The notes: a model not told the origin generated them from the letters alone. DNA of 64,000 bases from Gyrodactylus bullatarudis (GCA_012064415.1 SSNU01000036.1:195509-259508), one strand, 5' to 3'. Shown: positions 11,770 through 22,646, counted from the first letter of the stretch. Numbers and translations are program-made.

Positions 11770-12117
11770 ATTTTTTCATTGTCTTAGCATCGAAACTGTC
11801 AGTTTTTCACTTTCTGAACATTTGAACCCAAAATTCTCATCGATTTCGATTATTCGAAGTAGTTAAGTGAAAATATTTGGGATCAACGTTAGAAATTTGG
11901 CCATAGAGATAGCGAAGATCTTACTGTTTCCGTTAAAAAGACTTCAAGATTTTGGATAATTTGCCTTGGTGATAACCGAAAAATTCAAATGGTTCTATTT
12001 CCCACAGTAATGACGAATTTCAGTCAACTTCTGCAGGTGAATTCGAATTCCTCTAGTGTTGATCCCAAATATCAGTACTTAACTGCTTCGAATCATCGAA
12101 ATCGATGAAAATTTTGG
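11770..12117. mobile_element. Palindromic MITE core, partial copy
   Basis: An inverted repeat in which the left blocks (tctcatcgatttcgattatt; agtagttaagtg; gggatcaacgttag) recur as reverse complements on the right (gtgttgatcccaaatatcag; cttaactgcttcgaatcatc; gatgaaaattttgg). The central part resembles the middle of the palindrome at 4248-4990. It seems to adjoin LINE sequence directly at about 12.1 kb. Confidence 0.5.
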
Positions 12118-12740
12118 AGAAATTTTTTAATATTTACTTGGCTGACATTCAGCTTCCTAAGGATATTGAGTGTGTCCTACTTCCTGGAGAAATTGTCTCC
12201 TTAACTTCGGACCTAGGTTTCAGTATATCGTCTAGTTTAAAATTAAATCCACTTTTTAATCTCCCTAGAATTAATACCATTATTTATTATTCTATTAAGA
12301 AATTCTCTAAATCCAGTGATGTAAGACTAAAAGCTTACAAATCACTGGTTTTTCCACTTTTTGACTATATTTTCCCTCTTTTACCTAATTTTAATAACGC
12401 TCAGTGCCTAACCATTGAACGAGTTCAATATAGGTTTTTACATTCTCTGTTCCCTCATATCGACTCGTATAATGCATTAATCTCGGTCTCAGGTCTTAAC
12501 CCTCTTTGGGTCCGGAGATATAGTCAAAAAATTCTCGGAGTCTTATTCTCTCTCTAATAATTATTATTATCTGAGAAATTCTAAATATGACCCGAATTAC
12601 TTATTATCTTTTTATAATTTAATTTTTTCAAAATATGAATTATCTGATTGTGATGACTTGAACAATCTTAAATTAATCATGTCTCACATCAGGCTAAAAA
12701 ATGATTACTCTAAGTCTTTGCTTTATTCCTATCTTCATTA
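12105..12740 (+). pseudogene. LINE (non-LTR) reverse transcriptase C-terminal fragment
   Basis: The ORF 12105-12557 and the reading frame after it hold the carboxyl end of a non-LTR retrotransposon reverse transcriptase: the thumb-type segment DLGFSISSSLK (about residues 38-48), then LKAYKSLVFPLFDY, and TIERVQYRFLHSLFP, which match the usual LINE pattern LRLYKSLVRP-LEY...LERVQRRF. After the stop at 12557, further matching codons run to about 12740 and parallel the copy at 61221-61730. It lacks the catalytic palm (no YxDD box), so it is a 5'-truncated dead copy. Confidence 0.65.
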
Positions 12741-14700
12741 ACCAGATGATTTCGAATTTCTTGCAGACCCTAGTCTTCATATTACTATATTGCAATGTTT
12801 TACTACATCCAGAGTTTTTGATTTAACATTTTTATTGAATCAGATAAACATTATTTTGTATTTGTAATTATCTACTATTATGCATTCAGATTCTCCTTAA
12901 TATTTATTTATTTTCAATATAAGATTTATGTCTAACAAAAAAAGTGGGAATTTGGTGCATTCATGTCAATTAGGTTTATATTTATTTCATTTGAATCAGA
13001 TTTAAGATTTTTGGGTCCGCTGTATTAAAAGGTTCAAAAGGATGGTAAAAATACAGAAATCTAGCCATGGGTAGATATGAAAGATGTTTGATAAGGTCCA
13101 TCAGATTTTGGCTTTACTCACAGAAATATTAACCCAGATTTCTTGGACTGATAGAACTAGAAATCTCAAATTGAAATTTACCATTTTTATGACCTCAATT
13201 TAAATTTTTATGTCCACATATCTGTGGGTACAAATATTTTTGCATCAATAAAGGGAATGAATAATTTTTATGCATTTTATATATATTATTTTCCCAAACA
13301 GATTTAATATATCACAGAAATTTCCAAACTATGTATCCATTGTGTATATGAGAAAGATGTATGCATAGATATATCATATTCCATTATATAATCCATTTAT
13401 GAAAAATGTAGTAGCAGGTAAATATGCGTAATCTGTAAAAAAAGATTTTGCTTAATTGAAAATAAAAGGCAAAAAAGTATCTAAATATTCTGTTACAAAA
13501 TTATCCCTCCAACTACAGATAGATATTGATAGAGATATAAAAATGTATTTTAATGCGCAGTTATGTGAACATTTTAGAGTCCATTACTGGAGACAATCCC
13601 ATTTATTATATTTACCTGAATTCATTCAATCTTTGGAAGAAAATATTGAAGATTTGTTAGAAAGTCCAAATCCTTTGTCAATCTTTCACCTAGACATGAG
13701 TAGATTTCAGGAATTCCATTTTATTCAATAGGGTACTTTTATTTTATAAATGATTTAATAATCCATACAAAAACATAGCAGGACTTTAAAATGTTCCTGA
13801 CCATCAGGAGGAGAGTTTTGAGTTTTTTTGTAAAAAGAGTAAATTCTCATCTTCATGTCAACTAGCTTTATTTAGTATTTATTCTTAAACTGCAACGAAG
13901 TACGGACTCGTGGATATTAGTATAACGGGGATTAGCATTTTCTGAAAAATATGATTGACAAATTGTACCTCAAATTTATTCATCATTTAAAATTGTTTAC
14001 TCCAGATTTAATGCAAATAACAATGATTCTTGACGAAATTATCTCGTGTAAAGAAAATTTATCATATCTTTTGAGAATTGTACCAGAGTCAATAATGATT
14101 GCTCAGCTGAATAGAGCACAATTAAATTAGCCGAATAAACAGACTCAGAGAATTTCAAATAATTCCAAAATTTTTTCAAGGCACGAAGCTGTATTTAAAA
14201 TTATAATTTTGAACCAAGTACTCCATGATGGATGAGATTGTGTATATTCCTCTTTTGAACGAAACTTAGATTCTTCCTTGACATGTTTGTTATGTGAATA
14301 GCATAAATTAGTCAATCAGTCTTGAGACCAAATAAGACAATAAAATTGCTTACGATTGAAATCGTTATTGATTTTTAATTAGTCATGTAGGTGTAATTAG
14401 GAACCAAGTGTCCATACATACATACATGGACAATGTTTGACTGAATGCAACTCATGTAATTATAATTATAGACTAAATTATTATTTCTCACTCTTTAAGG
14501 TGGGGATACATTAGTTTATGCATTTCAAGGTTTGTACAAAAAAAAATTGTACAAAATTTATTTGGGCCGACTTTAATTTGATTTTAAGCTTATAAAAATC
14601 AATCCCCCTCCCCATTATACTATACCATTCTGATCAGAATTTAATTCTCTATCGATTGATCTGAAAATCTCAACTTTTTGAAATTTTCAGACAAAATTTT
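12741..14700. other. Gene-free stretch with repeat fragments
   Basis: Contains MITE-end fragments (catgtcaattaggtttatat near 12963; gtaaattctcatcttcatgt near 13842) and an unrecognised open frame 13456-13731 that lacks an ATG near its start (first ATG gives about 60 residues). No domain or splice-supported gene was recognised. Confidence 0.4.
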
Positions 14701-14914
14701 ATACCAGGACCTACTTCAAAGTACAATGAATTTTTTTTTATTTATCGAAAAACTGTGAATTTACACAAATGTACACAAATGAACGGAGGTGTGATTTTAC
14801 ACTCCACAAATACGGTTCCCACCTGTAGTTCTTCAGGAACACACAAGGTTTCAAGTATCTTAAGTTTTTTGAAAAATCTCGAGCCAGAAGAAGAATACGA
14901 CATGTATTCAAAAT

Positions 14915-15170
14915 ATTGTGTGAGTCCAAACTATTTTTATCAGGATAATCTAAATGTTTTTTAGTCTAATCTTAATTTTCCTTCAAGTGATAAATTATAT
15001 TATCAGAGTAATTACTCTAATAATTCTGATTACCATAACAATCACTGTAATTTTTATAATCCTTATTCTTTAAGAAATACTACACCTTTCTCTCCCCTTC
15101 TTTTTCTACAGATAGACCAATACAAGCCAGAAGAAAACATAGTCAGGTAGCAAGCGAGTAACGTTATAGT
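14915..15170 (+). repeat. Dispersed repeat R2, copy 1
   Basis: Blocks aactatttttatcaggataa, gataatctaaatg, ttactctaata, ctttttctacagatag and caggtagcaagcga also occur in the same order and strand between 48937 and 50165. In copy 1 the two halves are about 180 bp apart; in copy 2 they are separated by about 1.1 kb that includes an inverted SINE-like repeat. The nature of R2 (LINE tail or MITE) is not evident. Confidence 0.55.
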
Positions 15171-15779
15171 CAATGTATTTAAAAAATTTTATTCGGCGCG
15201 AAAAAATTTGAAAAAAAAATTGCATTATGTCATATTTTTATTATTCTGACAGACAGAAATACTCAACATAATATTAGTCTTCCTTTCAAATGGATAATAA
15301 TTATTATCATTATAATGAATGTAAAGTGAGCAATTTTATGCTTGACTAGTTATTTCCTCGGAACAAATCTCACATAATAATTAGTTATTATTACAGTTTA
15401 GTTCATGTTATTGGGATATACTCAAATTTCAATTGTCAAGGGACTCAGACTCAGACATTCTACATGCAATCAAATTTTATTCAATAAACTCGATAGATTT
15501 ATTAGTGCACCTCTCACCTCTGAGAAATACTCAAGAGTATAGGGGAGAGTTCTATTGTATTTGTCCTATCTTCTCACGTCTGGCTAAGGAATTATATGTT
15601 CATATAATGAGATTAATAACGTTAATAAACATTTGAATAAAGTAGATAAATAGTGAGCAGTTTAAAGAAACGAAACCTGTATTAGGTTGTATATCTATAG
15701 AAAATTTTATTCTAATCAATTATCATCATTTTATTGTTTTTTTACGTCTATCACAGATGAAAATATAATCTTAATTATT

Positions 15780-16595
15780 TCACGTGGAAATATGGTTCAT
15801 CAAATGCTCAAAAATCAAATTGTTATCGTGACACCTCTTTGGCAATTCACAATTGCAAACGTTGCAGTGATCAACATTCAAATTATTCGTCTCATCAGTG
15901 TCGCAGCCGAGAAGACTGGCCACTGAGAAACTCTTTACTTCTTTAGCATGATGTTTTGCATAACTGACTTGTTGGTTCTCTTCATGCCAGCGACGATGTG
16001 AATTAAGAGTTTTCATTGATGTGAAAATTTTCCCGCAATCTGAGCACTTATTCTCAGTCAAGAGAATTTTCGAACAAAAGTGCTGGGCCAAGTTGAATGG
16101 ATTTGTAAATCTTGTCTCGCATAGTCGACAAATGTACGGTCCTAACTGACGACGAATTACAGCCAAGCGAATCCTATCCTCAATTGAAACATCATCAAAA
16201 TTTATGTCGTCTGTACTGTTCTCTGAGCTTTCAACGAAATCTAATGAATTCGTCGGGGTCATTTGGAAGGTTTCGTTATTTACACTGTTGTTGTAATTAC
16301 TTCGAGCTCTCTTCAAGGAATGATTTTTCCTATTCCCCGAAGAGGATTTGGCATTCACTGGAACCTTGACTGTTGGGAACTGTAGGAATTTCCTGTTATT
16401 GCAGGGTTGCTTCTTTTGCAATGTGATTTCACGATTACCGTTCAAAAGTTTATCCATTAGCCGAAAGTTTTCCTGGATCAGATTGTTCTTCTCATCAATC
16501 GCCTGATGTTGTGGCGGTAGAAAGATTTTATTTTTCAGGAAAAAATTGAATATTTTTGTAAAGTTATCCTTTTGTAGGAGTGTCTCTGGATTCAT
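15780..16595 (-). CDS. INSM/nerfin-type C2H2 zinc-finger protein
   Basis: A single-exon gene of 271 residues. Zinc finger 1 (156-174) is CRLCETRF...LAQHFC, a C2HC-like finger; finger 2 (184-204) is CSDCGKIFTS...SHRRWH; a third, irregular C2H2 finger lies at 244-268. The pair with LAQH-C-S-K-I leading into a finger ending SHRRWH is the signature of the insulinoma-associated family (vertebrate INSM1/2, fly nerfin-1, nematode EGL-46), nuclear transcription factors of neuronal and neuroendocrine differentiation. It is much shorter than vertebrate INSM1 and has only three fingers. The first 150 residues carry no known domain; a basic stretch at 88-98 may be a nuclear localisation signal. Family assignment is firm for fingers 1-2; exact orthology is inferred. 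Confidence 0.82.
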   Translation of the reverse strand: MNPETLLQKDNFTKIFNFFLKNKIFLPPQHQAIDEKNNLIQENFRLMDKLLNGNREITLQKKQPCNNRKFLQFPTVKVPVNAKSSSGNRKNHSLKRARSNYNNSVNNETFQMTPTNSLDFVESSENSTDDINFDDVSIEDRIRLAVIRRQLGPYICRLCETRFTNPFNLAQHFCSKILLTENKCSDCGKIFTSMKTLNSHRRWHEENQQVSYAKHHAKEVKSFSVASLLGCDTDETNNLNVDHCNVCNCELPKRCHDNNLIFEHLMNHIST

Positions 16596-17178
16596 TTCTT
16601 TTTTAACTCTTTAGAATTGGCGGGAAACTTTGAATTCTTTTGCGTTGCTAAGTTATTATTATTATCAATTCAAGATTCTTCTTCGTTATATGGAATGAAT
16701 GATGCGTTCCTCTATATTCGCGTTCACAATAATGAAAATTGAAGAGAGAAGAAATACTTTTGTATATATAATATGATACATTTTTCCAAGTTCCCTCGGC
16801 CAATATCGTTTAGGGAATTTCCCTACTTTACTCATTCATCTATATTCTTTACTTGCATTAATGAGCAGTCCTCTGCATACACTCATCAGTACATACATTT
16901 ACAATAGAAGCATGCATATACTCTCCATATATCGACTGAATTTATACATTTTATAAAATATATATATATATATATATATATCAAATATACTCAGATATAC
17001 ATGGGAATTATGTATAGATATATACATAACTATCCAAAATTGATAGAGTGAATTTTCATGAAGTTGTTTCAATCATCTAATACTAGCTTGATACATGTCT
17101 TTTGTAAAACTTCTTATAACTACAAAATAAATTTTTAATTGATTTTGTGGATTTTTGAAAAAAACTATAAAAATAGCG
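16596..17178. other. Intergenic stretch with TA microsatellite
   Basis: Upstream of the zinc-finger gene. It includes a perfect (TA)n run of about 22 nt near 16958-16981 and further TATA-rich sequence. No gene was seen. Confidence 0.6.
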
Positions 17179-18189
17179 CTAATTCAAAATAAATTTTAAT
17201 AACAAATTACAAAGTAAAAGTAAAAAGTGCAAAAAGTTCTCTGACTGACTTGCATTTCTTCCATCAGTAAATGCACACGCGAAAACAGAAATTTTCTTAC
17301 AATTCTTAAAGGCACAGCCAATGTTTGAAATACTGCTGACTGTTATGGTATAGTGATAGCCACACCAGATTTTCTCATTGCAATCAGTTAGTTCACGTAC
17401 ATGAAAAAGGTTTTTCCGTTTTAGTGTATTTAAAAATGAGTTGTAGACAAAATGCTCACCATGATCCCCTAGTATTGAATATTTTATGAGAAGAAGACGT
17501 CGGGGAAAGTCACGATGTTCAATAACTGAAGACATATTCACACGTTGACAGGCCTCCACAGTTTCCTCTGCAATCTTCTCTAGTCGGCAGTTCTCAATAA
17601 AGGAATAGAGACCGACCACTTTCTCCGCTTGGAAGTAGGTCAAATCTCTTTGTCTGTATTGGTTGAGATTCTCAATTAACTTGCTCACTGAGCTATTCCT
17701 ATGGACTTTGGAGTACCAACACGATATTCTTGAAAAGTCCTTGCACATACTGTAAGAACATCCGATTGAATTATAGGAAGAATCTGATGGGACTTGAATG
17801 AAACGACAAATATCTTCATTGCACAAATTGAGATCGACATTCCGATATTTTGAAATACCCTGCTCAAAAAGATTGAGAAGTTTTTCAAAACTTTTCGTCT
17901 CTTGATAGACAATTTGGACGAGACTTATCGAGGAAATCTCTTTAAAAGTTGAAAAATCTTGATTTCTTTCACATGATTCCAGATACTTTTTCAGAACCTT
18001 TTTGTCCTGACTCAATTTCATGTTAATCTTCAAATTTTCATAGTCTCTGTTGAAGTGTTGAAGATTAAAGTTTCTATTGTCGGAGACAATCTTGACCAAG
18101 GCATCTTCGTTACGTTGCTTCTCGGACAATTTGATACAGTGGAAAAGGTTCCAATAAGCTACAATTAATAGCCATCTGTCATGAAACAT
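17179..18189 (-). CDS. Secreted tail-anchored protein with two CAP-like repeats
   Basis: 336 residues from the ATG at 18189; a longer open frame to 18321 has no ATG and would overlap the divergent neighbour, and this ATG gives a clear signal peptide (residues 2-18, LLIVAYWNLF). Two internal repeats end with the same motif: SIGCSYSMC...ISCWYS at 141-160 and NIGCAFKNC...FACAFT at 289-308, preceded in repeat 2 by HYTITVSSIS and by EETVEACQRV. This order resembles CAP/SCP-TAPS domains (helix ending in C, then H-YTQ-V, then IGC...C...C.Y), here strongly diverged. Residues 319-336 are a hydrophobic tail, so surface anchoring is likely. The CAP assignment is inference; function is unknown. Confidence 0.75.
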   Translation of the reverse strand: MFHDRWLLIVAYWNLFHCIKLSEKQRNEDALVKIVSDNRNFNLQHFNRDYENLKINMKLSQDKKVLKKYLESCERNQDFSTFKEISSISLVQIVYQETKSFEKLLNLFEQGISKYRNVDLNLCNEDICRFIQVPSDSSYNSIGCSYSMCKDFSRISCWYSKVHRNSSVSKLIENLNQYRQRDLTYFQAEKVVGLYSFIENCRLEKIAEETVEACQRVNMSSVIEHRDFPRRLLLIKYSILGDHGEHFVYNSFLNTLKRKNLFHVRELTDCNEKIWCGYHYTITVSSISNIGCAFKNCKKISVFACAFTDGRNASQSENFLHFLLLLCNLLLKFILN

Positions 18190-18257
18190 ATTCTGAAAAA
18201 AGTCCTGAATGAATTTACTACTCTGGTCAAGATTGTCTATTTCAAAAGTATGATCTA
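18190..18257. promoter_or_regulatory. Very short divergent promoter interval
   Basis: Only 68 bp separate the ATG of the minus-strand double-repeat protein (18189) from the ATG of the plus-strand protein (18258). The two are therefore expected to share regulatory sequence, or their transcripts overlap at the 5' ends. Confidence 0.45.
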
Positions 18258-18869
18258 ATGAATGTTTTTTCCATCTTTCTTTTGTTATTATTCTTTTTGG
18301 GAGAAAATCAACTAGTGCCAAGGAAACCCTCTAATCGTCTCTATCTTGAAGAATCAATAACATCAAGGTTAATTTTCTATCGTGCAAGTAAGATAAAGAA
18401 GCCATTAAAGGTTAATGAGAATCTGAGAAAGTCTGTGTGGAGAGTTCTCAATGACTGTGACAATTTCATGTATCCAGAAAGGGATGAAATCTTGCACCAG
18501 GGCTTTATTGACGTCCAATATTTCCTTTTGGCCTATAATGAACTCGATGAGATTCGTCTCATTCAACTTATGATGAAAGATATGGAGAAGGCATTCGGCT
18601 ATGAAAACTTGGCATACACTCATCGCTTTCAAGCTGCTAGAAATTACATTCTAGATGAGGAGTTCAGTGATATTGGCTGTACGTATAAAACGTGTCCAAA
18701 TAATTATGAAAACTTTCACGGACTTATCGCCTGTTATCTAGGAGTTAATGCTACAACTTTATTGTCGGGAGCGAGAGGCAAAAATTCGTGTTCTACATTT
18801 GAGTTTGATATTTCCTTGATGATTTTCATCGGTGTCTTCTGTTTTACCCAGCATGACTTCAGAAATTAA
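18258..18869 (+). CDS. Secreted tail-anchored CAP-like cysteine protein
   Basis: 203 residues in a single exon with an ATG start. The signal peptide is obvious (residues 2-14, NVFSIFLLLLFFL), and the C-terminal segment 182-197 is hydrophobic, fitting a membrane or GPI anchor. The block DIGCTYKTCPNNY...LIACYLG (138-162) is the most CAP-like motif of the local family: GC, four residues, C-P, and a final C-Y. It closely parallels the motif of both genes at 9724-11729 and of its divergent neighbour. It is about 110-135 residues shorter than those, mainly N-terminally. Poly-A signal AATAAA near 18895. Role unknown; secreted CAP proteins in other invertebrates act in host interaction, reproduction or venom, which cannot be decided here. 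Confidence 0.82.
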   Translation: MNVFSIFLLLLFFLGENQLVPRKPSNRLYLEESITSRLIFYRASKIKKPLKVNENLRKSVWRVLNDCDNFMYPERDEILHQGFIDVQYFLLAYNELDEIRLIQLMMKDMEKAFGYENLAYTHRFQAARNYILDEEFSDIGCTYKTCPNNYENFHGLIACYLGVNATTLLSGARGKNSCSTFEFDISLMIFIGVFCFTQHDFRN

Positions 18870-19004
18870 GAAAACTTTTGAGAATAATTCATTGAATAAA
18901 TATATTCTTTTATCTTGCTTGAGGTTCCTGATTTCCCCGAAAATATTATCATGTTGCTGACTAATGTCTAGTATATTTTGAAGGTAGAAAACGAAAATAA
19001 ATTT

Positions 19005-19410
19005 AGGGTTAGAGGACTGCTCAACTCCTTAGCGTTTTAACCGAATATACAAGCATTTTAAGTATTGAAAGCTGAGTTTGAAAATGTATTTAAAAATACT
19101 CCAACTTTTCTGGAAGAGAAGGTAGATATTTTGCATGTTTTACATATAATAAATAATTTACATTGGATAATCGGGATGGCCTAGTGGGTACAGTGCTTAA
19201 CTTAGTTGAAAATAATATTAACCAAGTATTAACCCCCTAGACTTTTTTGAGAATTTCTACCTTTGTTCTCAGATAGTTCTGAGAATAGATTTTTACATAA
19301 ATAAAATCCTCTTTATCTGTTTAATACTAATATCTGTTCGAGAATTGTAATGTTGATAGTTTTAAAAATTGAGCTCTACTCTATTGAGGGTGAGTATGAG
19401 CTCCTTTTTA
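19005..19410 (+). repeat. tRNA-derived SINE-like repeat, copy 1
   Basis: About 400 bp repeated in inverted orientation at 49550-49965. Near 19174 it reads gggatggcctagtgggtaca; TGGCCTAGTGGG fits the RNA polymerase III A-box consensus (TRGCNNAGYGG). About 45 bp downstream lies aagtattaacc, which in copy 2 is preceded by an intact gttcaag, as in a B-box (GGTTCAANNCC). This supports a tRNA-derived head, though the tail is not a simple A-run. Confidence 0.45.
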
Positions 19411-19640
19411 CGTTGGTTCTCATCAAACACTACACCGAAATGTATTTTTATACAGAATACTATGGAACATGTAAAGTTTTGTGTTTGGAAACGAACTCAT
19501 TGTATAATATTCTGTATAATAACTCATTGTTGATGTAGGGTCTGATAAGAACCAACGTAAAAAATAGCTCATATTCACCCACAATTTATTTTCGTTTTCT
19601 ACCTTCAAAATGCAAGAAATTGGTCAGCAACATGAATATA
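19370..19640. repeat. Inverted repeat (foldback) related to sequences at 55.2 and 56.1 kb
   Basis: The left arm (tttttacgttggttctcatc; ctacaccgaaatgta) and right arm (tgtagggtctgataagaacc; aacgtaaaaaatagctcata) are imperfect reverse complements. Blocks such as cttctcatca and accgaaatgtat reappear near 55305-55340 and 56095-56145, and gtagaaaacgaaaat near 18985 and 56056, defining another dispersed non-coding family. Confidence 0.5.
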
Positions 19641-20769
19641 TTCTTTTTTTGAGTTCTTGAACCAATCAATTCTCAAAATTTTACAGCTTTTTAGTCAGAA
19701 ATCGTTACTTCGTGATAAGTTATTTTATGTACAGTTTCTTCATTGTAAAGAAAATTTGAAAAAGTGGTTCTTGACAAAAAAATTAACCAACTTTTTTCTA
19801 ATTTTGAGTTGAAAACTTTTGTTAATTTCAAAATGAGAGAACGAACAAAAGTAGATTTTTACGATCACAATAAGACAAAAAAACCGATTATCACCATAGA
19901 ATTTGTGTTCAGGGACCTTGAATCATCAAAATCTCATTGATTTTCAAGCAGTTAAAAGGATCAAGAAATCAAAATTCAAGATGATTCCATAATTTTCATA
20001 AAAATTGACTTTTCAAAACTTTTTTCTTAATAAGATAAAAGTAGGCCTCGTGATCCAGATTCCAAAATATCTTCATTATTACTTCTTCATATTACTACTA
20101 GTTAGAACAAGTTTAGAATCTTTACATTAGTTTAGTATCTCGATAACAAGTTACAAGCTCACGCTTCTTTCAATCAATCACCTTAATTTGAAATGTGTGT
20201 AAATTGATTAAAAAAATTACGTTTCATCAAATTGCTCTTAATTCACAATTCAGATTAAAAGTGAGATGGCCTTCTCAGGTTTTTGGTCAATGAATCAATA
20301 ATCTTGTTGAATTCTTCACCAGTAGATCAAACACTAATACAGTGTACATATTATAAAGTTTATAAACATATATAATACATATATTTAGCTAAAGGGCTCT
20401 ACTCGTTAATACTTTCAATAATAATAACAGAATAGATCATTTTGTAGATATATCATTTGCTGAATGCATGAACAATTTGTTATGAGTGATTCTCTATGAT
20501 ATAAACTCGAGTTCATTTCGATATATATAATTCTTCATTGCACACTTATTATCAACTTTTTTTGGCTTATGTGTTTTTCGTTAGATCAAAATCAAAAATA
20601 ACTGTATACTTTTAGTCATTCAGTAAGAGAAAATTATCATTACAAGTCACGAAATTCTTTTTGTATTGATATAAAGTCAAAGAGAAGAAGGCTTGTCTGA
20701 GGATAATAATACAACTATCATTCTTTAGGAATTAGACAACTTACTACAGATTCAGAGATAAACAGAGAT

Positions 20770-21609
20770 ATGTCCACAAAGAAGGAGCAACTATTTCAAA
20801 TGTTTATCGATATTGATCAGAATCAAGATGGAATTTTAAGTCCACAGGAAATCTCTTATTATATGAGCGTCCATGGATATACCCCAGAACAGATTCAAGT
20901 ATGTTAAACGAAAAGCCCCTCACCCCTAATCTGTTCTTCGAAAAAATATTAATTAATTTCCTTGTTTAGGGTTTCTGGAATACCTTCGATATGAATCGTG
21001 ATGGCTATGTTACTCTGCGTGAATTCAATTTTTATCTCAGCTCCCTACCGCCAGAGTATCCAAAGTTGGCACCAAAGGATATTTACGTTCCACCAGATCC
21101 TTATACACCTTATCCAACTGCCTTGAGAGGATCAGATACTTTGCAGCCCATTTTGAGGAAGCAACAGGCAAACCTGGCCAAAGTAAGCAGATCAACTGGA
21201 CCTGATGATCCAATAGATAGATCTTATTTTGAACCGAATCATAACCCAAGTCATACAGATGGATCTGATCGTATTGATAGTATGTCTGCATCTTCAACCA
21301 GTGCACCTGCCGTTAGGAAGGATCGTACAAGATCTGGGCATATCATTGAGTAAATATTTACTTTTATTTCCCGATAGAAAAATACGGATTTTCATTTCTT
21401 TTTATTTCTTTAGCGAAGAAAAGATTCGCCTCATCTTCCGATATTTTGATAAGGACAGTTCCGGCCGACTTGAACTGGAAGAATTGAAAGATCTCCTCAA
21501 TCGACTTGCCAACGGGGAGGGAGATGAGTTCCTAAGGAAATGGCTCGGCACAGGGACGAATTCCGGTTTAACCTGTAATGATTTGATACAATTTCTTAAA
21601 CAATCATAA
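20770..21609 (+). CDS. EF-hand calcium-binding protein
   Basis: Three exons: 20770-20898, 20970-21349 and 21414-21609, with GT-AG introns of 71 and 64 nt; the joined frame encodes 234 residues. Canonical EF-hand loops are DIDQNQDGILSPQE (about residues 15-28), DMNRDGYVTLRE (49-60) and DKDSSGRLELEE in exon 3, each with acidic positions 1 and 12 and a glycine at 6. A fourth, degenerate hand may follow near the C terminus. Between hands 2 and 3 lies a low-complexity, proline- and serine-rich linker. This pairs an N-terminal EF lobe with a C-terminal lobe. A cytosolic calcium sensor is likely; no specific family could be named. Confidence 0.85.
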
Positions 21610-22063
21610 AAATTAATAGACACCTGAAAAAACACATTACAGATCGGCTTATACATTGGATTGGATAAAAATTATGGGAAAATAATTCTTGAAAAAGACT
21701 TGACTTACTTAATGATGTCATATTATTTTACATATTATTATTATAACAATATTATTATTTAAACTATTAAAGTATTTCCGTAATATTTTTATTTATTCTA
21801 TCTTGAATCAAGATTCTTGATATGGAAAAGTTTAGAAATTTATTTCATTATGAAACAGACCTCTATTTAAATTAGTAAAGTTGGTACAGCTGATCTGAAG
21901 AAAATTGCCTCTATTAATATTATTATAAATTTATCTTAATTTAAATTTACAATAACTACTTCAAAGTAATTTCATCATAAGGATTTACAAAATTATTTGC
22001 GAATAGCAAAAACTAAATTTTCATTAAAATTTCTCTAAAAATTCATTCAACTTTTACAAATAA

Positions 22064-22300
22064 ATGACACCGGTATTGATTGAGGAGCTTCTAGAGAGTA
22101 TCAAAAAGGAATTGTACGTTATCGACGATGAAAATATCGAAAGGAAAGAGTTTATGGAATTTTATGAGCCGTATGAATCAATATTGATCAATGGAATAAT
22201 GAAAATCATAGAGAAAAAGTATATTGATAATTTTATACAACTTAAGTCCTCCGAAGCCATTGGAATCGCTTGCTTCGATTTTATTGCTCTCAAGAAGTAA
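22064..22300 (+). CDS. Small acidic helical protein, 78 residues, unknown
   Basis: An ATG-opened ORF predicted to be all-helical, with many Glu and Ile and no signal peptide or membrane segment. No family was recognised. It is the upstream partner of a convergent gene on the other strand: the two ORFs overlap by 11 bp, each reading through the other's stop region. Being short and single-exon it could be spurious, but its biased, protein-like composition and snug packing between genes favour a real gene. Confidence 0.5.
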   Translation: MTPVLIEELLESIKKELYVIDDENIERKEFMEFYEPYESILINGIMKIIEKKYIDNFIQLKSSEAIGIACFDFIALKK

Positions 22301-22646
22301 GATGATCAAAGGAGATGTTTAGTTTCAAACATGCGTCGATTACGTCAGACTTCAATTTTTCCTCTCGCGTGAGCAAATTTTGATCAAGACTTTTCAGCTC
22401 ACTCTTATTGATTTTGGCTTCCTTAATAAATTGAACTTTTCTACTTGAGTCGTTATTCTTTATTTGAACTTCTTTTTGTAGAGCTTCCAAATTTTTCAAT
22501 CTGAGCTTGTTTTCATTGAGAAATTGTGACCGATTTTGATCTAATCTTGAAGCTATTTGACAAAATTCTAAATACTCTTGATCTCCTATCAGTTCCTTGT
22601 CGATTATAATGTCACGAACAAGTTTATTTATATTTTGAATTGCCAT
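22290..22646 (-). CDS. Coiled-coil protein, 118 residues, unknown
   Basis: A single-exon ORF opening with ATG at 22646. The central part (about residues 35-100) is rich in Leu, Lys, Glu, Asn and Gln with heptad-like spacing (ENKLRLKNLEALQKEVQ), so a coiled coil is likely; there is no membrane segment. Small coiled-coil subunits occur in kinetochore, BLOC and tethering complexes, but none could be identified. It starts 99 bp before the ATG of the divergent claudin-family gene at 22746 and its stop overlaps the 78-residue gene by 11 bp. Confidence 0.6.
   Translation of the reverse strand: MAIQNINKLVRDIIIDKELIGDQEYLEFCQIASRLDQNRSQFLNENKLRLKNLEALQKEVQIKNNDSSRKVQFIKEAKINKSELKSLDQNLLTREEKLKSDVIDACLKLNISFDHLTS

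Noticed and set aside
13456..13731. 91-codon plus-strand ORF with protein-like composition
   Set aside because: No ATG near the start, no flanking exon, no domain recognised; kept only as a remark in the gene-free stretch.
18190..18321. N-terminal extension of the minus-strand secreted protein
   Set aside because: The extension opens without ATG, would hide the signal peptide and would overlap the divergent gene; the ATG at 18189 is preferred.
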